The notes: generated by a model not told the origin, from the letters alone. Shown: positions 7,161-14,240, numbered from the stretch's first letter. The stretch: DNA of 16,806 nt from UBA6901 sp035256085 (GCA_035256085.1 DATEYP010000103.1:1-16806), one strand, 5' to 3'. Numbers and translations: made by a program.

Positions 7161-7565
7161 ATGGGGGTCGACAAGGCTGGCAAAGACAGCAAAGATGTTG
7201 CTGCGGGTTTTGCGGCAGGATTTGTAGCGGCAAGCGAGGAAGATTTCAGGCATCTTGACCTGACAAGCAATCTGTCGGGAAACACAACGATTGCCATCGA
7301 AGCCGTCGAAAGAAACGAGGGGTTTCCCGTTGTAACCGAAGAGGAACTCGGCCATCTTGCGCCAGGGTGCTTCGTGCAGGTCGGGCTGGGCGAAGCCGCC
7401 TACTGGGTTGAAATCGGCCTGATCGAGGGGGCCACGATCAGCGGTATGGTGCATCCCGAGTTATCCGGTTCTCTTTGTCTCATTGACCACGACTCCTGCG
7501 AGGTTGGCCGTTTCAGCCGCGACCAGATTACGGCTCTCGGATGCGACCGCTATTGCTGGTGCTAG
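7161..7565 (+). CDS. Conserved-looking hypothetical protein with Cys-rich C-terminus
   Basis: A 134-aa protein from ATG 7161 with GGAGA six bases upstream. The N-terminal 25 residues are rich in Lys, Asp, Ala and Gly. The C-terminal half (from about residue 70) is compact: PGCFVQVGLGEAAYWVEI, then SGMVHPELSGSLCLIDHD, and it ends in LGCDRYCWC with three cysteines in the last seven residues. The repeated aromatic/hydrophobic strands with short turns suggest a small beta-rich domain; the terminal CxxxCxC-like cluster could bind metal or be modified, but this is inference. No signal peptide or membrane segment is evident. The stop overlaps in CTAG with the stop of a small minus-strand ORF (7562-7690). 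I cannot assign a function; the SD, a plausible promoter and a well-structured C-terminus support a real gene. Confidence 0.75.
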   Translation: MGVDKAGKDSKDVAAGFAAGFVAASEEDFRHLDLTSNLSGNTTIAIEAVERNEGFPVVTEEELGHLAPGCFVQVGLGEAAYWVEIGLIEGATISGMVHPELSGSLCLIDHDSCEVGRFSRDQITALGCDRYCWC

Positions 7566-7690
7566 GCATCAACTTTTTTGTCCAGTTCCTTCGGGGCACC
7601 ATAGTCGTTCACTGCCTTTCCCCGCCAGCCTTGCATCTGCACTCGGACGCATGCGGCCTTGGCGACAGCGCGGCACTCTGGACGTGGCAT
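7562..7690 (-). CDS. Possible 42-aa small protein, unrecognised
   Basis: On the minus strand, GGGAG lies seven bases before an ATG at 7690-7688. The ORF encodes MPRPECRAVAKAACVRVQMQ followed by a soluble, charged tail (GWRGKAVNDYGAPKELDKKV, then DA) and stops at 7564-7562. About two thirds of third positions are G or C, as expected for coding sequence here. The stop shares CTAG with the stop of the convergent 134-aa gene. An in-frame ATG thirteen codons upstream (7729-7727) has no ribosome-binding site. It sits divergently in front of cysM. I recognise no family, and chance cannot be excluded at this length. Confidence 0.3.
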   Translation of the reverse strand: MPRPECRAVAKAACVRVQMQGWRGKAVNDYGAPKELDKKVDA

Positions 7691-7741
7691 CAGCGCGCTC
7701 CCGCATTCCAGTTTCGGGTTCAATTGCATTAAGATGGTGGC

Positions 7742-8632
7742 ATGAACACCCGCACGCTCGAAGACTTTGTCGGCAACACACCGCTCGTGCGCCTGCAGCG
7801 GCTCCCGGGCAAGACCAGCAACACCATTCTCGCCAAACTCGAAGGCAACAACCCGGCCGGCTCGGTCAAGGACCGGCCGGCGTTGTGCATGATCAAACAT
7901 GCCGAGGCGCGCGGCGAGATCCAGCCGGGCGACACGCTGATCGAGGCCACCAGCGGCAACACCGGCATCGCGCTCGCCATGGCCGCGGCCATGAAGGGTT
8001 ACCGCATGATTCTGGTGATGCCCGAGAACCAGAGCCTGGAGCGACGTGCCACCATGAAGGCGTTCGGCGCCGAACTGGTTCTGGTTAGTCAGGAGGCCAG
8101 CATGGAGGGTGCACGCGATCTGGCCGAGCAGATGGGCCGCAACGGCAAGGGCAGGGTGCTTAATCAATTCGCCAATCCGGACAACCCGCTCGCCCACTAT
8201 GAAGGTACCGGCCCGGAGATCTGGCGCGACACTGAAGGCAAAGTCACGCATTTTGTCAGCTCCATGGGCACGACCGGCACCATCATGGGTGTATCGCGCT
8301 TCCTGAAAGAGAAGAACCCGAAGATTCAGATCGTCGGCGTGCAACCGAGCGAAGGCTCGCAGATTCCCGGTATCCGCGCCTGGCCGAAGGAATACCTGCC
8401 GAAGATCTATGACGCAACGCGTGTCGACCGGGTGATGGAGGTAACGCAGACCGAGTCCGAAGAAATGACTCGCCGACTGGCGCGTGAAGAGGGCATCTTC
8501 TGCGGTATTTCGTCGGGCGGGGCGAGCGTGGCGGCAATGCAGCTTTCCGCCGAACTACAGAACGCCGTGATCGTCACCATCATCTGCGACCGCGGCGACC
8601 GATACCTCTCGACCGGCGTCTTCCCGGATTGA
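7742..8632 (+). CDS. cysM: Cysteine synthase B (O-acetylserine sulfhydrylase B)
   Basis: A 296-aa PLP-dependent enzyme that forms cysteine from O-acetylserine and sulfide (the B isozyme can also use thiosulfate). The PLP lysine is K43 in NPAGSVKDRPA; the substrate loop is TSGNTG (70-75); the phosphate-binding loop is GTTGT (176-180); the PLP-ring serine lies in GISSGGA (255-261). The ending CDRGDRYLSTGVF and the length of just under 300 aa are typical of CysM, whereas CysK is somewhat longer. The start ATG 7742 matches the usual N-terminus (TLEDFVGNTPLVRLQR), though the ribosome-binding site is poor (GATGGTGG). It is cytoplasmic. The gene is followed by a large inverted repeat and then the exonuclease gene; association of cysM with rlmD downstream is seen in other gammaproteobacteria. 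Confidence 0.97.
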   Translation: MNTRTLEDFVGNTPLVRLQRLPGKTSNTILAKLEGNNPAGSVKDRPALCMIKHAEARGEIQPGDTLIEATSGNTGIALAMAAAMKGYRMILVMPENQSLERRATMKAFGAELVLVSQEASMEGARDLAEQMGRNGKGRVLNQFANPDNPLAHYEGTGPEIWRDTEGKVTHFVSSMGTTGTIMGVSRFLKEKNPKIQIVGVQPSEGSQIPGIRAWPKEYLPKIYDATRVDRVMEVTQTESEEMTRRLAREEGIFCGISSGGASVAAMQLSAELQNAVIVTIICDRGDRYLSTGVFPD

Positions 8633-8649
8633 TTGTAAATATTATTTCA

Positions 8650-8735
8650 GCCACAGATGGACACAGATGGACGCGGATAAGAAACAGGGCCAATTTTAAA
8701 CGAGTATCTGTGTTTATCTGCGTTCATCTGTGGCC
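8650..8735. repeat. Long imperfect inverted repeat with internal ACAGATGGAC tandem copies
   Basis: The left arm (8650-8680) starts GCCACAGATGGAC and contains ACAGATGGAC twice in tandem (8653-8662, 8663-8672). The right arm (8704-8735) reads back as GGCCACAGATGAACGC and then AGATAAACACAGATAC. The arms pair over about 31 positions; most differences are G versus A, which would be G-U wobbles in RNA, so a long stem with a 23-base loop is expected. Sequences of the form ACAGATGAACACAGATAA recur as dispersed repeats in many proteobacterial genomes (from memory). It fills the cysM-exonuclease gap and could act as a terminator-like or mRNA-protecting structure, although no T-run follows. Confidence 0.85.
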
Positions 8736-8762
8736 AATGCCTGTTACAAAATAGGATAGAAC

Positions 8763-9533
8763 ATGAACGTTCTGATATTTGATATTGAAACCATTCCGGA
8801 TGTCACCTCTGGCCGACGGCTATACGACCTTGAAGGTCTGAACGATGCCGACGTGGCGAAGGTCATGTTCCACAAGCGCCGCGAGGAAACCGGCGACTCC
8901 GAGTTTCTGCGCCACCATCTGCACCAGGTGGTCGCTATTTCGGTGGTGCTGCGCCACGCCGACCAGTTGCGCATCTGGTCGATTGGCGATGCCAACGCGG
9001 ATGAGGCGGAAATCATCCGGCGCTTCTTCGAGGGTATCGAGAAATATGCGCCGATGCTGGTGACCTGGAACGGCGGCGGTTTCGACCTGCCGGTGCTGCA
9101 CTACCGTTCCTTGCTGCACGGGGTGAGCGCGCCGCGCTACTGGGACACCGGCGAGCTCGATCGTGAATTCAAATGGAATAACTATCTCAATCGTTTCCAT
9201 GCACGGCATACCGACCTGATGGATGTGCTTTCGGGTTACCAGGGACGCGCGACCGCGCGGCTGGATGACATCGCGCAGATGCTGGGCCTTCCCGGGAAAC
9301 TCGGCATGGACGGTTCGCAGGTCTGGAACGCGTACCAGGCCGGCAAGTTGGCGGAGATTCGCGATTACTGCGAAACCGATGTGCTCAACACCTATCTGGT
9401 GTATTTGCGCTTTGAGCTGATTCGCGGCAACCTCGATCAGAAGGGTTATGAGATGGAGGTCCGGCGGACGCGTGATTACCTCAAGGCCGAGAGCAAGCCG
9501 CATTTCCAGGCCTTCCTTGAAGCCTGGAAGTAG
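8763..9533 (+). CDS. Predicted 3'-5' exonuclease, PolB-like (DEDDy) family
   Basis: A 256-aa stand-alone exonuclease domain related to the proofreading domain of family B DNA polymerases. The three DEDDy motifs are present: Exo I FDIET (D7, E9), Exo II NGGGFD (103-108, D108), and Exo III with Y202 and D206 in DYCETDVLNTYLVY (201-214). The length corresponds to the exonuclease domain alone and no polymerase domain follows. It is expected to remove nucleotides from DNA 3' ends using two metal ions; the physiological substrate of this family is not established. AGGATA lies six bases before ATG 8763. The rlmD gene follows after 31 bases in the same direction, so co-transcription is likely. There is no signal peptide. 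Confidence 0.9.
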   Translation: MNVLIFDIETIPDVTSGRRLYDLEGLNDADVAKVMFHKRREETGDSEFLRHHLHQVVAISVVLRHADQLRIWSIGDANADEAEIIRRFFEGIEKYAPMLVTWNGGGFDLPVLHYRSLLHGVSAPRYWDTGELDREFKWNNYLNRFHARHTDLMDVLSGYQGRATARLDDIAQMLGLPGKLGMDGSQVWNAYQAGKLAEIRDYCETDVLNTYLVYLRFELIRGNLDQKGYEMEVRRTRDYLKAESKPHFQAFLEAWK

Positions 9534-9564
9534 TATTTTTTAACCACGAGAAATTATTGGTTGC

Positions 9565-10905
9565 ATGTCTTCTTCATACCTGTCGGGTATAAACAATCCC
9601 GACACCACCACCGCATACATCGAATCGATCACCCACGAGGGCCACGGCGTCGCGCACGTCGACGGCAAGGCGGTGTTCATCGAGGGCGCGCTGCCGGGCG
9701 AGACGGTGCTGTACCGTACGCTGAATCGCGGCAAGAGCTACGATCTCGGCAGAATGATCGAAATCATCGAGCCGTCGCTGGACCGGGTGACGCCGCGCTG
9801 CCGGTATTTCGGCGTGTGCGGCGGTTGCAGTCTGCAACACCTGCGCGCCGCGGCGCAGTTACCGGCCAAGCAGCAGATCCTGCGTGACAATCTGACGCGC
9901 ATCGGCAAGGTGGAGCCGGAGTCCTGGCTGCCGGCGCTGGACGGACCGCACTGGGGCTACCGGCGCAGGGCGCGTCTCGGCGCACGCCTGGTGCAAAAGA
10001 AGGGCGGGGTGATTGTCGGCTTCCGCGAGAAACGCACTGCCTATCTCACAGCGCTGGCTTCCTGTGACGTGTTGCATCCGCGCGTGAGCGCGCTGCTGCC
10101 GGCGCTGCGTAATCTGATTGCCGCGCTGTCGACGCCCAACCGCGTGCCGCAGATCGAGGTGGCCGTGGGCGACAACGCCACGGCCTTCGTCTTTCGCCAT
10201 CTTGTGCCACTCACCACGGACGACGACGTGCGGCTCGCCGACTTTGGACGTCAGCACGATATTCAGATTTTTCGCCAGCCCGGAAGGCCGGATCAGCTGG
10301 TGCCGGTCTGGCCGGAAAGTCCGGCGCTACTTGTTTATCGTCTGCCGGAAGCAAACGTGGAGCTGGAATTCGCGCCAGCCGATTTCATCCAGGTGAACGC
10401 CGAGCTCAATCAACGCATGGTAGCGCGCGCACTGGAACTGCTCGACCCGCAGCCCGGCGAGTCCGTGCTCGATCTCTTTTGCGGTCTGGGCAACTTCACC
10501 CTGCCGCTGGCGCGCCGTGCCGGCCGGGTGCTGGGAATCGAGGCCGATGCGGCTCTGATTGAAAAGGCGCAGCGCAATGCCCGGCACAATCAGATCCAGA
10601 ATGCCCAGTTCCGTCTGGCCGATCTGTATAGTACAGAAACGCCCAATCCCTGGGGCGCAGAACGTTTCGACAAGTGGCTGCTCGACCCGCCACGCACCGG
10701 CGCCGTGGAAGTGGTGAAGCGCCTGCCGGCGGAGGGCGGGCCGCGCCGCATCCTGTATGTTTCCTGCAATCCCGGCACCCTGGCGCGCGACAGCGAGGTG
10801 CTGGTGCATACCAAGGGCTACCGGCTGGCCGCGGCCGGGGTCATGGACATGTTTCCGCAGACCAGTCACATCGAAGCCATGGCCCTGTTCGAGCGGTCGA
10901 ATTGA
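9565..10905 (+). CDS. rlmD: 23S rRNA (uracil-1939-C5)-methyltransferase RlmD
   Basis: A 446-aa SAM-dependent enzyme that methylates U1939 of 23S rRNA (formerly RumA). An N-terminal TRAM RNA-binding domain spans about 12-70. The [4Fe-4S] ligands are C79, C85, C88 (spacing CxxxxxCxxC) and C167. The SAM-binding loop is DLFCGLGNF (303-311), followed by LLDPPRTGA (372-380), the catalytic cysteine C401 in VSCNPGTLARD, and the general-base glutamate in SHIEAMALFE (434-443). Length and motif order match E. coli RlmD; the FeS cysteines and the DPPRTGA form separate it from TrmA. The start has no clear Shine-Dalgarno sequence, but upstream in-frame sequence offers nothing better. It is cytoplasmic, 31 bases after the exonuclease gene and 17 bases before the L,D-transpeptidase gene. 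Confidence 0.96.
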   Translation: MSSSYLSGINNPDTTTAYIESITHEGHGVAHVDGKAVFIEGALPGETVLYRTLNRGKSYDLGRMIEIIEPSLDRVTPRCRYFGVCGGCSLQHLRAAAQLPAKQQILRDNLTRIGKVEPESWLPALDGPHWGYRRRARLGARLVQKKGGVIVGFREKRTAYLTALASCDVLHPRVSALLPALRNLIAALSTPNRVPQIEVAVGDNATAFVFRHLVPLTTDDDVRLADFGRQHDIQIFRQPGRPDQLVPVWPESPALLVYRLPEANVELEFAPADFIQVNAELNQRMVARALELLDPQPGESVLDLFCGLGNFTLPLARRAGRVLGIEADAALIEKAQRNARHNQIQNAQFRLADLYSTETPNPWGAERFDKWLLDPPRTGAVEVVKRLPAEGGPRRILYVSCNPGTLARDSEVLVHTKGYRLAAAGVMDMFPQTSHIEAMALFERSN

Positions 10906-10922
10906 CCCCATAATTACGGCCG

Positions 10923-11411
10923 ATGCTGATCGAAGTTCATGTTCCCAGCCAGACGCTGCGCCTGAAAGACGACGGCGGGCGCGTGCTCATGGAGACGCGC
11001 ATTTCCACCGGCCGCAAGGGCGTGGGCGAGCAGAACGGCAGCGAACAGACGCCGCGCGGCTGGCACAAGATCCGCGCCAAGATCGGCGCCGGCCAGCCGG
11101 AGAACACGGTGTTCGTGGCGCGCCGCCCGACCGGTGAGATCTACTCACCAGACATGCGTGCCACCTATCCCCATCGCGACTGGATACTCACCCGCATTCT
11201 GTGGCTCTCTGGCCTGGAACCGGGTCGCAACCGGCTCGGCAAGGTCGACACCATGCGTCGCTTCATTTATATCCACGGCTGTCCGGACGACGACAAGATG
11301 GGCATGCTGGGTTCGCACGGCTGCGTGAAAATGCGTAACCGCGATCTGATCGAACTGTTCGACCGTGTGCCCATCGGTACGCGCGTACACATCATTGCGG
11401 AGGATGCATGA
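10923..11411 (+). CDS. L,D-transpeptidase (YkuD) domain protein without signal peptide
   Basis: A 162-aa protein made almost entirely of a YkuD domain, the cysteine-dependent fold that forms 3-3 peptidoglycan cross-links or cleaves and exchanges tetrapeptide ends. The catalytic signature runs from HGCP (118-121) to SHGCVKM (131-137), with H132 and the nucleophile C134. Most family members have Arg after the Cys dipeptide (SHGCxR); here it is Lys (K136). The first residues (MLIEVHVPSQTLRL) form the domain's first strand, with no signal peptide, lipobox or LysM domain, so the protein appears cytoplasmic unless exported otherwise. There is no obvious ribosome-binding site. The stop overlaps the nagZ start in ATGA, which suggests translational coupling and a shared job in muropeptide processing (inference). 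Confidence 0.92.
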   Translation: MLIEVHVPSQTLRLKDDGGRVLMETRISTGRKGVGEQNGSEQTPRGWHKIRAKIGAGQPENTVFVARRPTGEIYSPDMRATYPHRDWILTRILWLSGLEPGRNRLGKVDTMRRFIYIHGCPDDDKMGMLGSHGCVKMRNRDLIELFDRVPIGTRVHIIAEDA

Positions 11412-12427
11412 CGCTCGGCCCGGTGATGCTGGATGTGGCGGGATTCGCGCTCACCCCCGAGGAGCGTGAGCGTCTCCGGCATCCGCTCACCGGCGGGGTG
11501 ATTCTGTTCGCGCGCAACTACCAGTCCCCCGCACAGATCGAGGCGCTGGTGTGCGACATACACCAACTGCGCCAGCCGCCGCTGCTCGTGGCCGTGGACC
11601 ATGAGGGCGGACGGGTACAGCGCTTCCGCGAAGGCTTCACCGGCCTGCCGGCGGTCGCGCGCTTCGGCGAGGTGTACGACGAGAATCCGAAACGCGGCCG
11701 GCGCCTGGCCGAGACCGCCGGCTGGCTGATGGCCGCGGAACTGCGCGCCGTGGGCGTGGATTTCAGCTTTGCGCCGGTGCTGGACGTAAATCGCGGCATC
11801 AGCCAGGTGATCGGCGACCGCTCGTTCCATACCAGCCCCGAGGCAGTGGCTGATTTGGCCCATGCCTATATGACCGGCATGCATCGGGCCGGCATGGCGG
11901 CGACCGGAAAACATTTTCCGGGGCACGGCGGTGTAGAGGCCGATTCGCACGTGGCGGTGCCGGTGGACGTGCGCCGCTACCAGGACATCTACATGGAGGA
12001 TGTGGTGCCGTTCGAGCGCATGATTCATTACGGCCTGGAGGGCATCATGCCGGCGCACGTGATTTATTCAAAGGTCGATCCGCAGCCGGCCGGCTTTTCG
12101 CGTTTCTGGCTGCAGCAGTTGTTGCGCGGCGAGCTCGGTTTTGAAGGGGTGATTTTCAGCGACGACCTGTCCATGGAGGGCGCCAAGGTTGCCGGCGGGG
12201 TAGTGGAGCGGGCGCGCGCGGCACTCGCCGCCGGCTGCGACATGGTGCTGGTGTGTAACGATCCGCTGGCGGCCGGCGAATTGCTGGACGGTCTGGGCCA
12301 GCATAATAATCCAGCCGCGCTTTTGCGTCTGGCGCGCATGCACGGCCGTCACCCGGTAAACCGCAGCGACCTGCTGGCCGATTCCGGCTACCGCGAGGCG
12401 GTTCGGGCGGTGGGCAACCTGGCCTGA
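11408..12427 (+). CDS. nagZ: Beta-N-acetylglucosaminidase NagZ (glycoside hydrolase family 3)
   Basis: A 339-aa cytoplasmic GH3 enzyme that removes GlcNAc from GlcNAc-1,6-anhydro-MurNAc peptides during peptidoglycan recycling. Key segments: VAVDHEGGRVQRF (61-73), FAPVLDVN (121-128), GDRSF (136-140), KHFPGHG (168-174), the Asp-His acid/base pair in ADSH (D179, H181), and the nucleophile region FSDDLSMEG (250-258). The length matches bacterial NagZ, with no C-terminal domain like that of the larger exported GH3 glycosidases. The start ATG 11408 overlaps the preceding stop by the ATGA arrangement. In Enterobacteriaceae and Pseudomonas, NagZ products feed the AmpR/AmpC induction pathway; no ampC or ampR gene is visible in this window. 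Confidence 0.97.
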   Translation: MTLGPVMLDVAGFALTPEERERLRHPLTGGVILFARNYQSPAQIEALVCDIHQLRQPPLLVAVDHEGGRVQRFREGFTGLPAVARFGEVYDENPKRGRRLAETAGWLMAAELRAVGVDFSFAPVLDVNRGISQVIGDRSFHTSPEAVADLAHAYMTGMHRAGMAATGKHFPGHGGVEADSHVAVPVDVRRYQDIYMEDVVPFERMIHYGLEGIMPAHVIYSKVDPQPAGFSRFWLQQLLRGELGFEGVIFSDDLSMEGAKVAGGVVERARAALAAGCDMVLVCNDPLAAGELLDGLGQHNNPAALLRLARMHGRHPVNRSDLLADSGYREAVRAVGNLA

Positions 12428-12526
12428 TGGTTGTACAATTCGCGCCCCGGCGCGCACGGTTGGGCTAGACTTCGAAGAATGATGGCAGGACGAACGAAAG
12501 TAGGGCTTCATTAACTTGTGTTCTTC

Positions 12527-12544
12527 AGGGGGAATCCAGCGTTG
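12527..12544 (+). promoter_or_regulatory. Ribosome-binding site and TTG start of speD
   Basis: AGGGGGA (12527-12533) is followed after eight bases by TTG (12542-12544), the best start for speD. The in-frame GTG at 12518 would place this strong Shine-Dalgarno sequence inside the coding region and adds a leader (MFFRGNPA) not expected in the family. The purine-rich stretch therefore decides the start. Confidence 0.7.
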
Positions 12545-13411
12545 GCTGATCTGATCCAACCGCTCAAGAAGCTCAAACTCGAGAGTTTTAACAATCTCAC
12601 CAAGACACTGAGCTTCAACATCTACGATATCTGCTACGCGCAGAGCGAGAAGGCGCAGAAGGAATATATCGCCTACATCGACGAGGCCTACAATGCCGAA
12701 CGCCTCACCCAGATACTGACCGAGGTGGCGACAATCATCGGCGCCAACGTGTTGAATATCGCCCATCAGGATTACGACCCGCAGGGTGCCAGTGTCACCA
12801 TGTTGATCTCCGAACTGCCGATCAGCGAGGAGCCGCAAAATCCCGAGGCCCCCGGTCCACTGACTGTGGGCACGTCCGCCAGCCCGCAGACCGAACTCGG
12901 TCTGGATTCGCAGCAGCCGGTCAAGGACTCGGTCGTGGCGCACCTCGACAAGAGCCACATCACCGTGCACACCTATCCGGAATCACATCCGGACAATGGC
13001 ATCAGCACGTTCCGCGCCGACATCGATGTCTCGACCTGTGGCAAGATCTCGCCGCTGCGCGCCTTGAACTACCTGCTGCACAGTTTCGAATCGGATATTG
13101 TCATCATCGACTACCGCGTGCGTGGCTTCACCCGTGACGTGAAGGGCGTGAAGCACTACATCGACCACAAAATCAACTCCATCCAGAATTTCGTGGATAA
13201 GAACACGCTCTCGCGTTACCAGGCGATGGATGTGAATATCTACCAGGAAAATGTGTTCCACACCAAGCTCATGCTCAAGGAGTTCAATCTGAACAGTTAC
13301 CTGTTCGGCATCACCGAGAGCGATCTGCAGCCGCAGGAGAAAAAAACCGTGATACAGCGTATGCAGCACGAAATTACCGAGATCTATAACGGCACCAACA
13401 TACCAAAATAG
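12542..13411 (+). CDS. speD: S-adenosylmethionine decarboxylase proenzyme (E. coli-type)
   Basis: A 289-aa pyruvoyl enzyme that decarboxylates SAM to provide the aminopropyl donor for spermidine. The sequence follows E. coli SpeD closely: KLESFNNLTKTLSFNIYDIC near the N-terminus, YIAYIDEAYNAERLT, NIAHQDYDPQGASV, then the self-cleavage site AHLDKSH, where the chain should break between K137 and S138 to give a pyruvoyl group on the alpha chain. HTYPESHP, FRADIDVSTCG, IDYRVRGFTRD, INSIQNF and DVNIYQENVFHTK follow. The segment between SEEP and the cleavage site is rich in Pro, Ser and Gln and about 15 residues longer than in E. coli (recalled). The gene lies 114 bases after nagZ and ends before a strong terminator. 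No bona fide speE lies beside it. Confidence 0.95.
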   Translation: MADLIQPLKKLKLESFNNLTKTLSFNIYDICYAQSEKAQKEYIAYIDEAYNAERLTQILTEVATIIGANVLNIAHQDYDPQGASVTMLISELPISEEPQNPEAPGPLTVGTSASPQTELGLDSQQPVKDSVVAHLDKSHITVHTYPESHPDNGISTFRADIDVSTCGKISPLRALNYLLHSFESDIVIIDYRVRGFTRDVKGVKHYIDHKINSIQNFVDKNTLSRYQAMDVNIYQENVFHTKLMLKEFNLNSYLFGITESDLQPQEKKTVIQRMQHEITEIYNGTNIPK

Positions 13412-13427
13412 CGAGGCAGGGCACTTG

Positions 13428-13456
13428 AAAAAGGCGGGCCATTGGCCCGCCTTTTT
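13428..13456 (+). terminator. Rho-independent terminator after speD
   Basis: AAAAAGGCGGGCC-ATT-GGCCCGCCTTTTT forms a perfect 13-bp stem with a 3-base loop and a run of five T, 16 bases past the speD stop. The mirrored A-run means it could also work on the minus strand, although no minus-strand gene is seen next to it. It should insulate the speD transcript from the DNA-repair cluster. Confidence 0.93.
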
Positions 13457-13472
13457 CATTTTAGACACCTGG

Positions 13473-13501
13473 CTGGAAAGAAATTATTAATCTTCTATAA
13501 C
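13473..13501 (+). promoter_or_regulatory. Weak candidate promoter for the glycosylase-uvrC-pgsA cluster
   Basis: TATAAC (13496-13501; five of six -10 bases) lies 17 bases after CTGGAA (13473-13478; three of six -35 bases), in the AT-rich stretch right after the speD terminator. A promoter is expected here because the terminator cuts off upstream transcription, but the -35 match is poor. Confidence 0.25.
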
Positions 13502-13601
13502 AACCAGTTAACAAACTGTTCTCATTCCGTTTCTTGGCTACTTTTTCTGTTAAAGTTGGCTGCTTGGGAACCGACACCTGTCCGGGAGCCGTGAAATCCG
13601 C

Positions 13602-14240
13602 ATGCCGGAATTCAATATCCATTGCGTCGACTGCACGCGCCTGGCCAGTCATCTTGCGCATGTACGCGAGCGCTTTAATGGCTACCACGGACGACCGGTA
13701 GCGCCATTCGGCGATCCGCTGGCGCGCCTGCTGATCGTGGGCCTGGCCCCGGGCATGCACGGCGCCAACCGCAGTGGCCGGCCATTCACCGGCGACTATG
13801 CCGGCATCCTACTGTACCAGACACTGCACAAGCATGGTCTCGCCAGCCAGGCCGTGGCCGTGAGCCGTGACGACGGCCTGGAGCTGCGCGACTGCCGCAT
13901 CACCAACGCCGTCAAGTGCCTGCCACCCGAGAACAAGCCGACCACGGACGAGATCCGTGCCTGCAATCGCTATCTCCAGACCGAGTTGGCAGGCCTGCCG
14001 GAGCATGCGCTGATCCTGGCGCTGGGCGGCGTTGCCCACAAGTCCGTGTTGCAGGCATTCAAGCTCAAGCAGGCGGAGTTCGGCTTCGCGCACGCGGCCG
14101 AGCACCGGCTGCCGAACGGAGACATTCTGCTCGACTCCTACCATTGCAGCCGCTACAACACCCAGACCCGGCGGCTCACCCCGGCCATGTTCGATGCCGT
14201 CGTGGCGCGGGCGCGCGAGCTGCTGACCCGTCCGCCATGA
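13602..14240 (+). CDS. Uracil-DNA glycosylase, family 5 (UDGb-type)
   Basis: A 212-aa base-excision enzyme expected to remove uracil (and possibly other deaminated bases) from DNA. The uracil-pocket motif GLAPGMHGANRSGRPFTGD (47-65) is diagnostic for family 5, which lacks the catalytic Asp of E. coli Ung. The second active-site motif is SYHCSRYNTQTRRLTP (179-194), with H181 in place of the usual HPS. Four cysteines, C8 and C11 (CVDC) plus C106 and C121, fit the [4Fe-4S] ligands of family 4/5 enzymes. GGAG lies 13 bases before ATG 13602, somewhat distant. Its stop overlaps the uvrC start in ATGA, placing it as the first gene of a repair cluster behind a terminator. It is cytoplasmic. Confidence 0.93.
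   Translation: MPEFNIHCVDCTRLASHLAHVRERFNGYHGRPVAPFGDPLARLLIVGLAPGMHGANRSGRPFTGDYAGILLYQTLHKHGLASQAVAVSRDDGLELRDCRITNAVKCLPPENKPTTDEIRACNRYLQTELAGLPEHALILALGGVAHKSVLQAFKLKQAEFGFAHAAEHRLPNGDILLDSYHCSRYNTQTRRLTPAMFDAVVARARELLTRPP

Noticed and set aside
7562..8344. 260-codon minus-strand ORF overlapping cysM
   Set aside because: Most of it is antisense to well-supported cysM sequence. Only the 3' part outside cysM (7562-7690) was kept as a low-confidence small ORF.
12441..12454. CGCGCCCCGGCGCG palindrome between nagZ and speD
   Set aside because: There is no T-run and only a 2-4 base loop. GC-rich palindromes of this size are expected by chance at this composition.
13916..14236. In-frame upstream extension of uvrC
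   Set aside because: It lies inside the glycosylase gene and its translation is Arg/Pro/Ala-rich shadow sequence. The ATG at 14237 gives the normal UvrC N-terminus.
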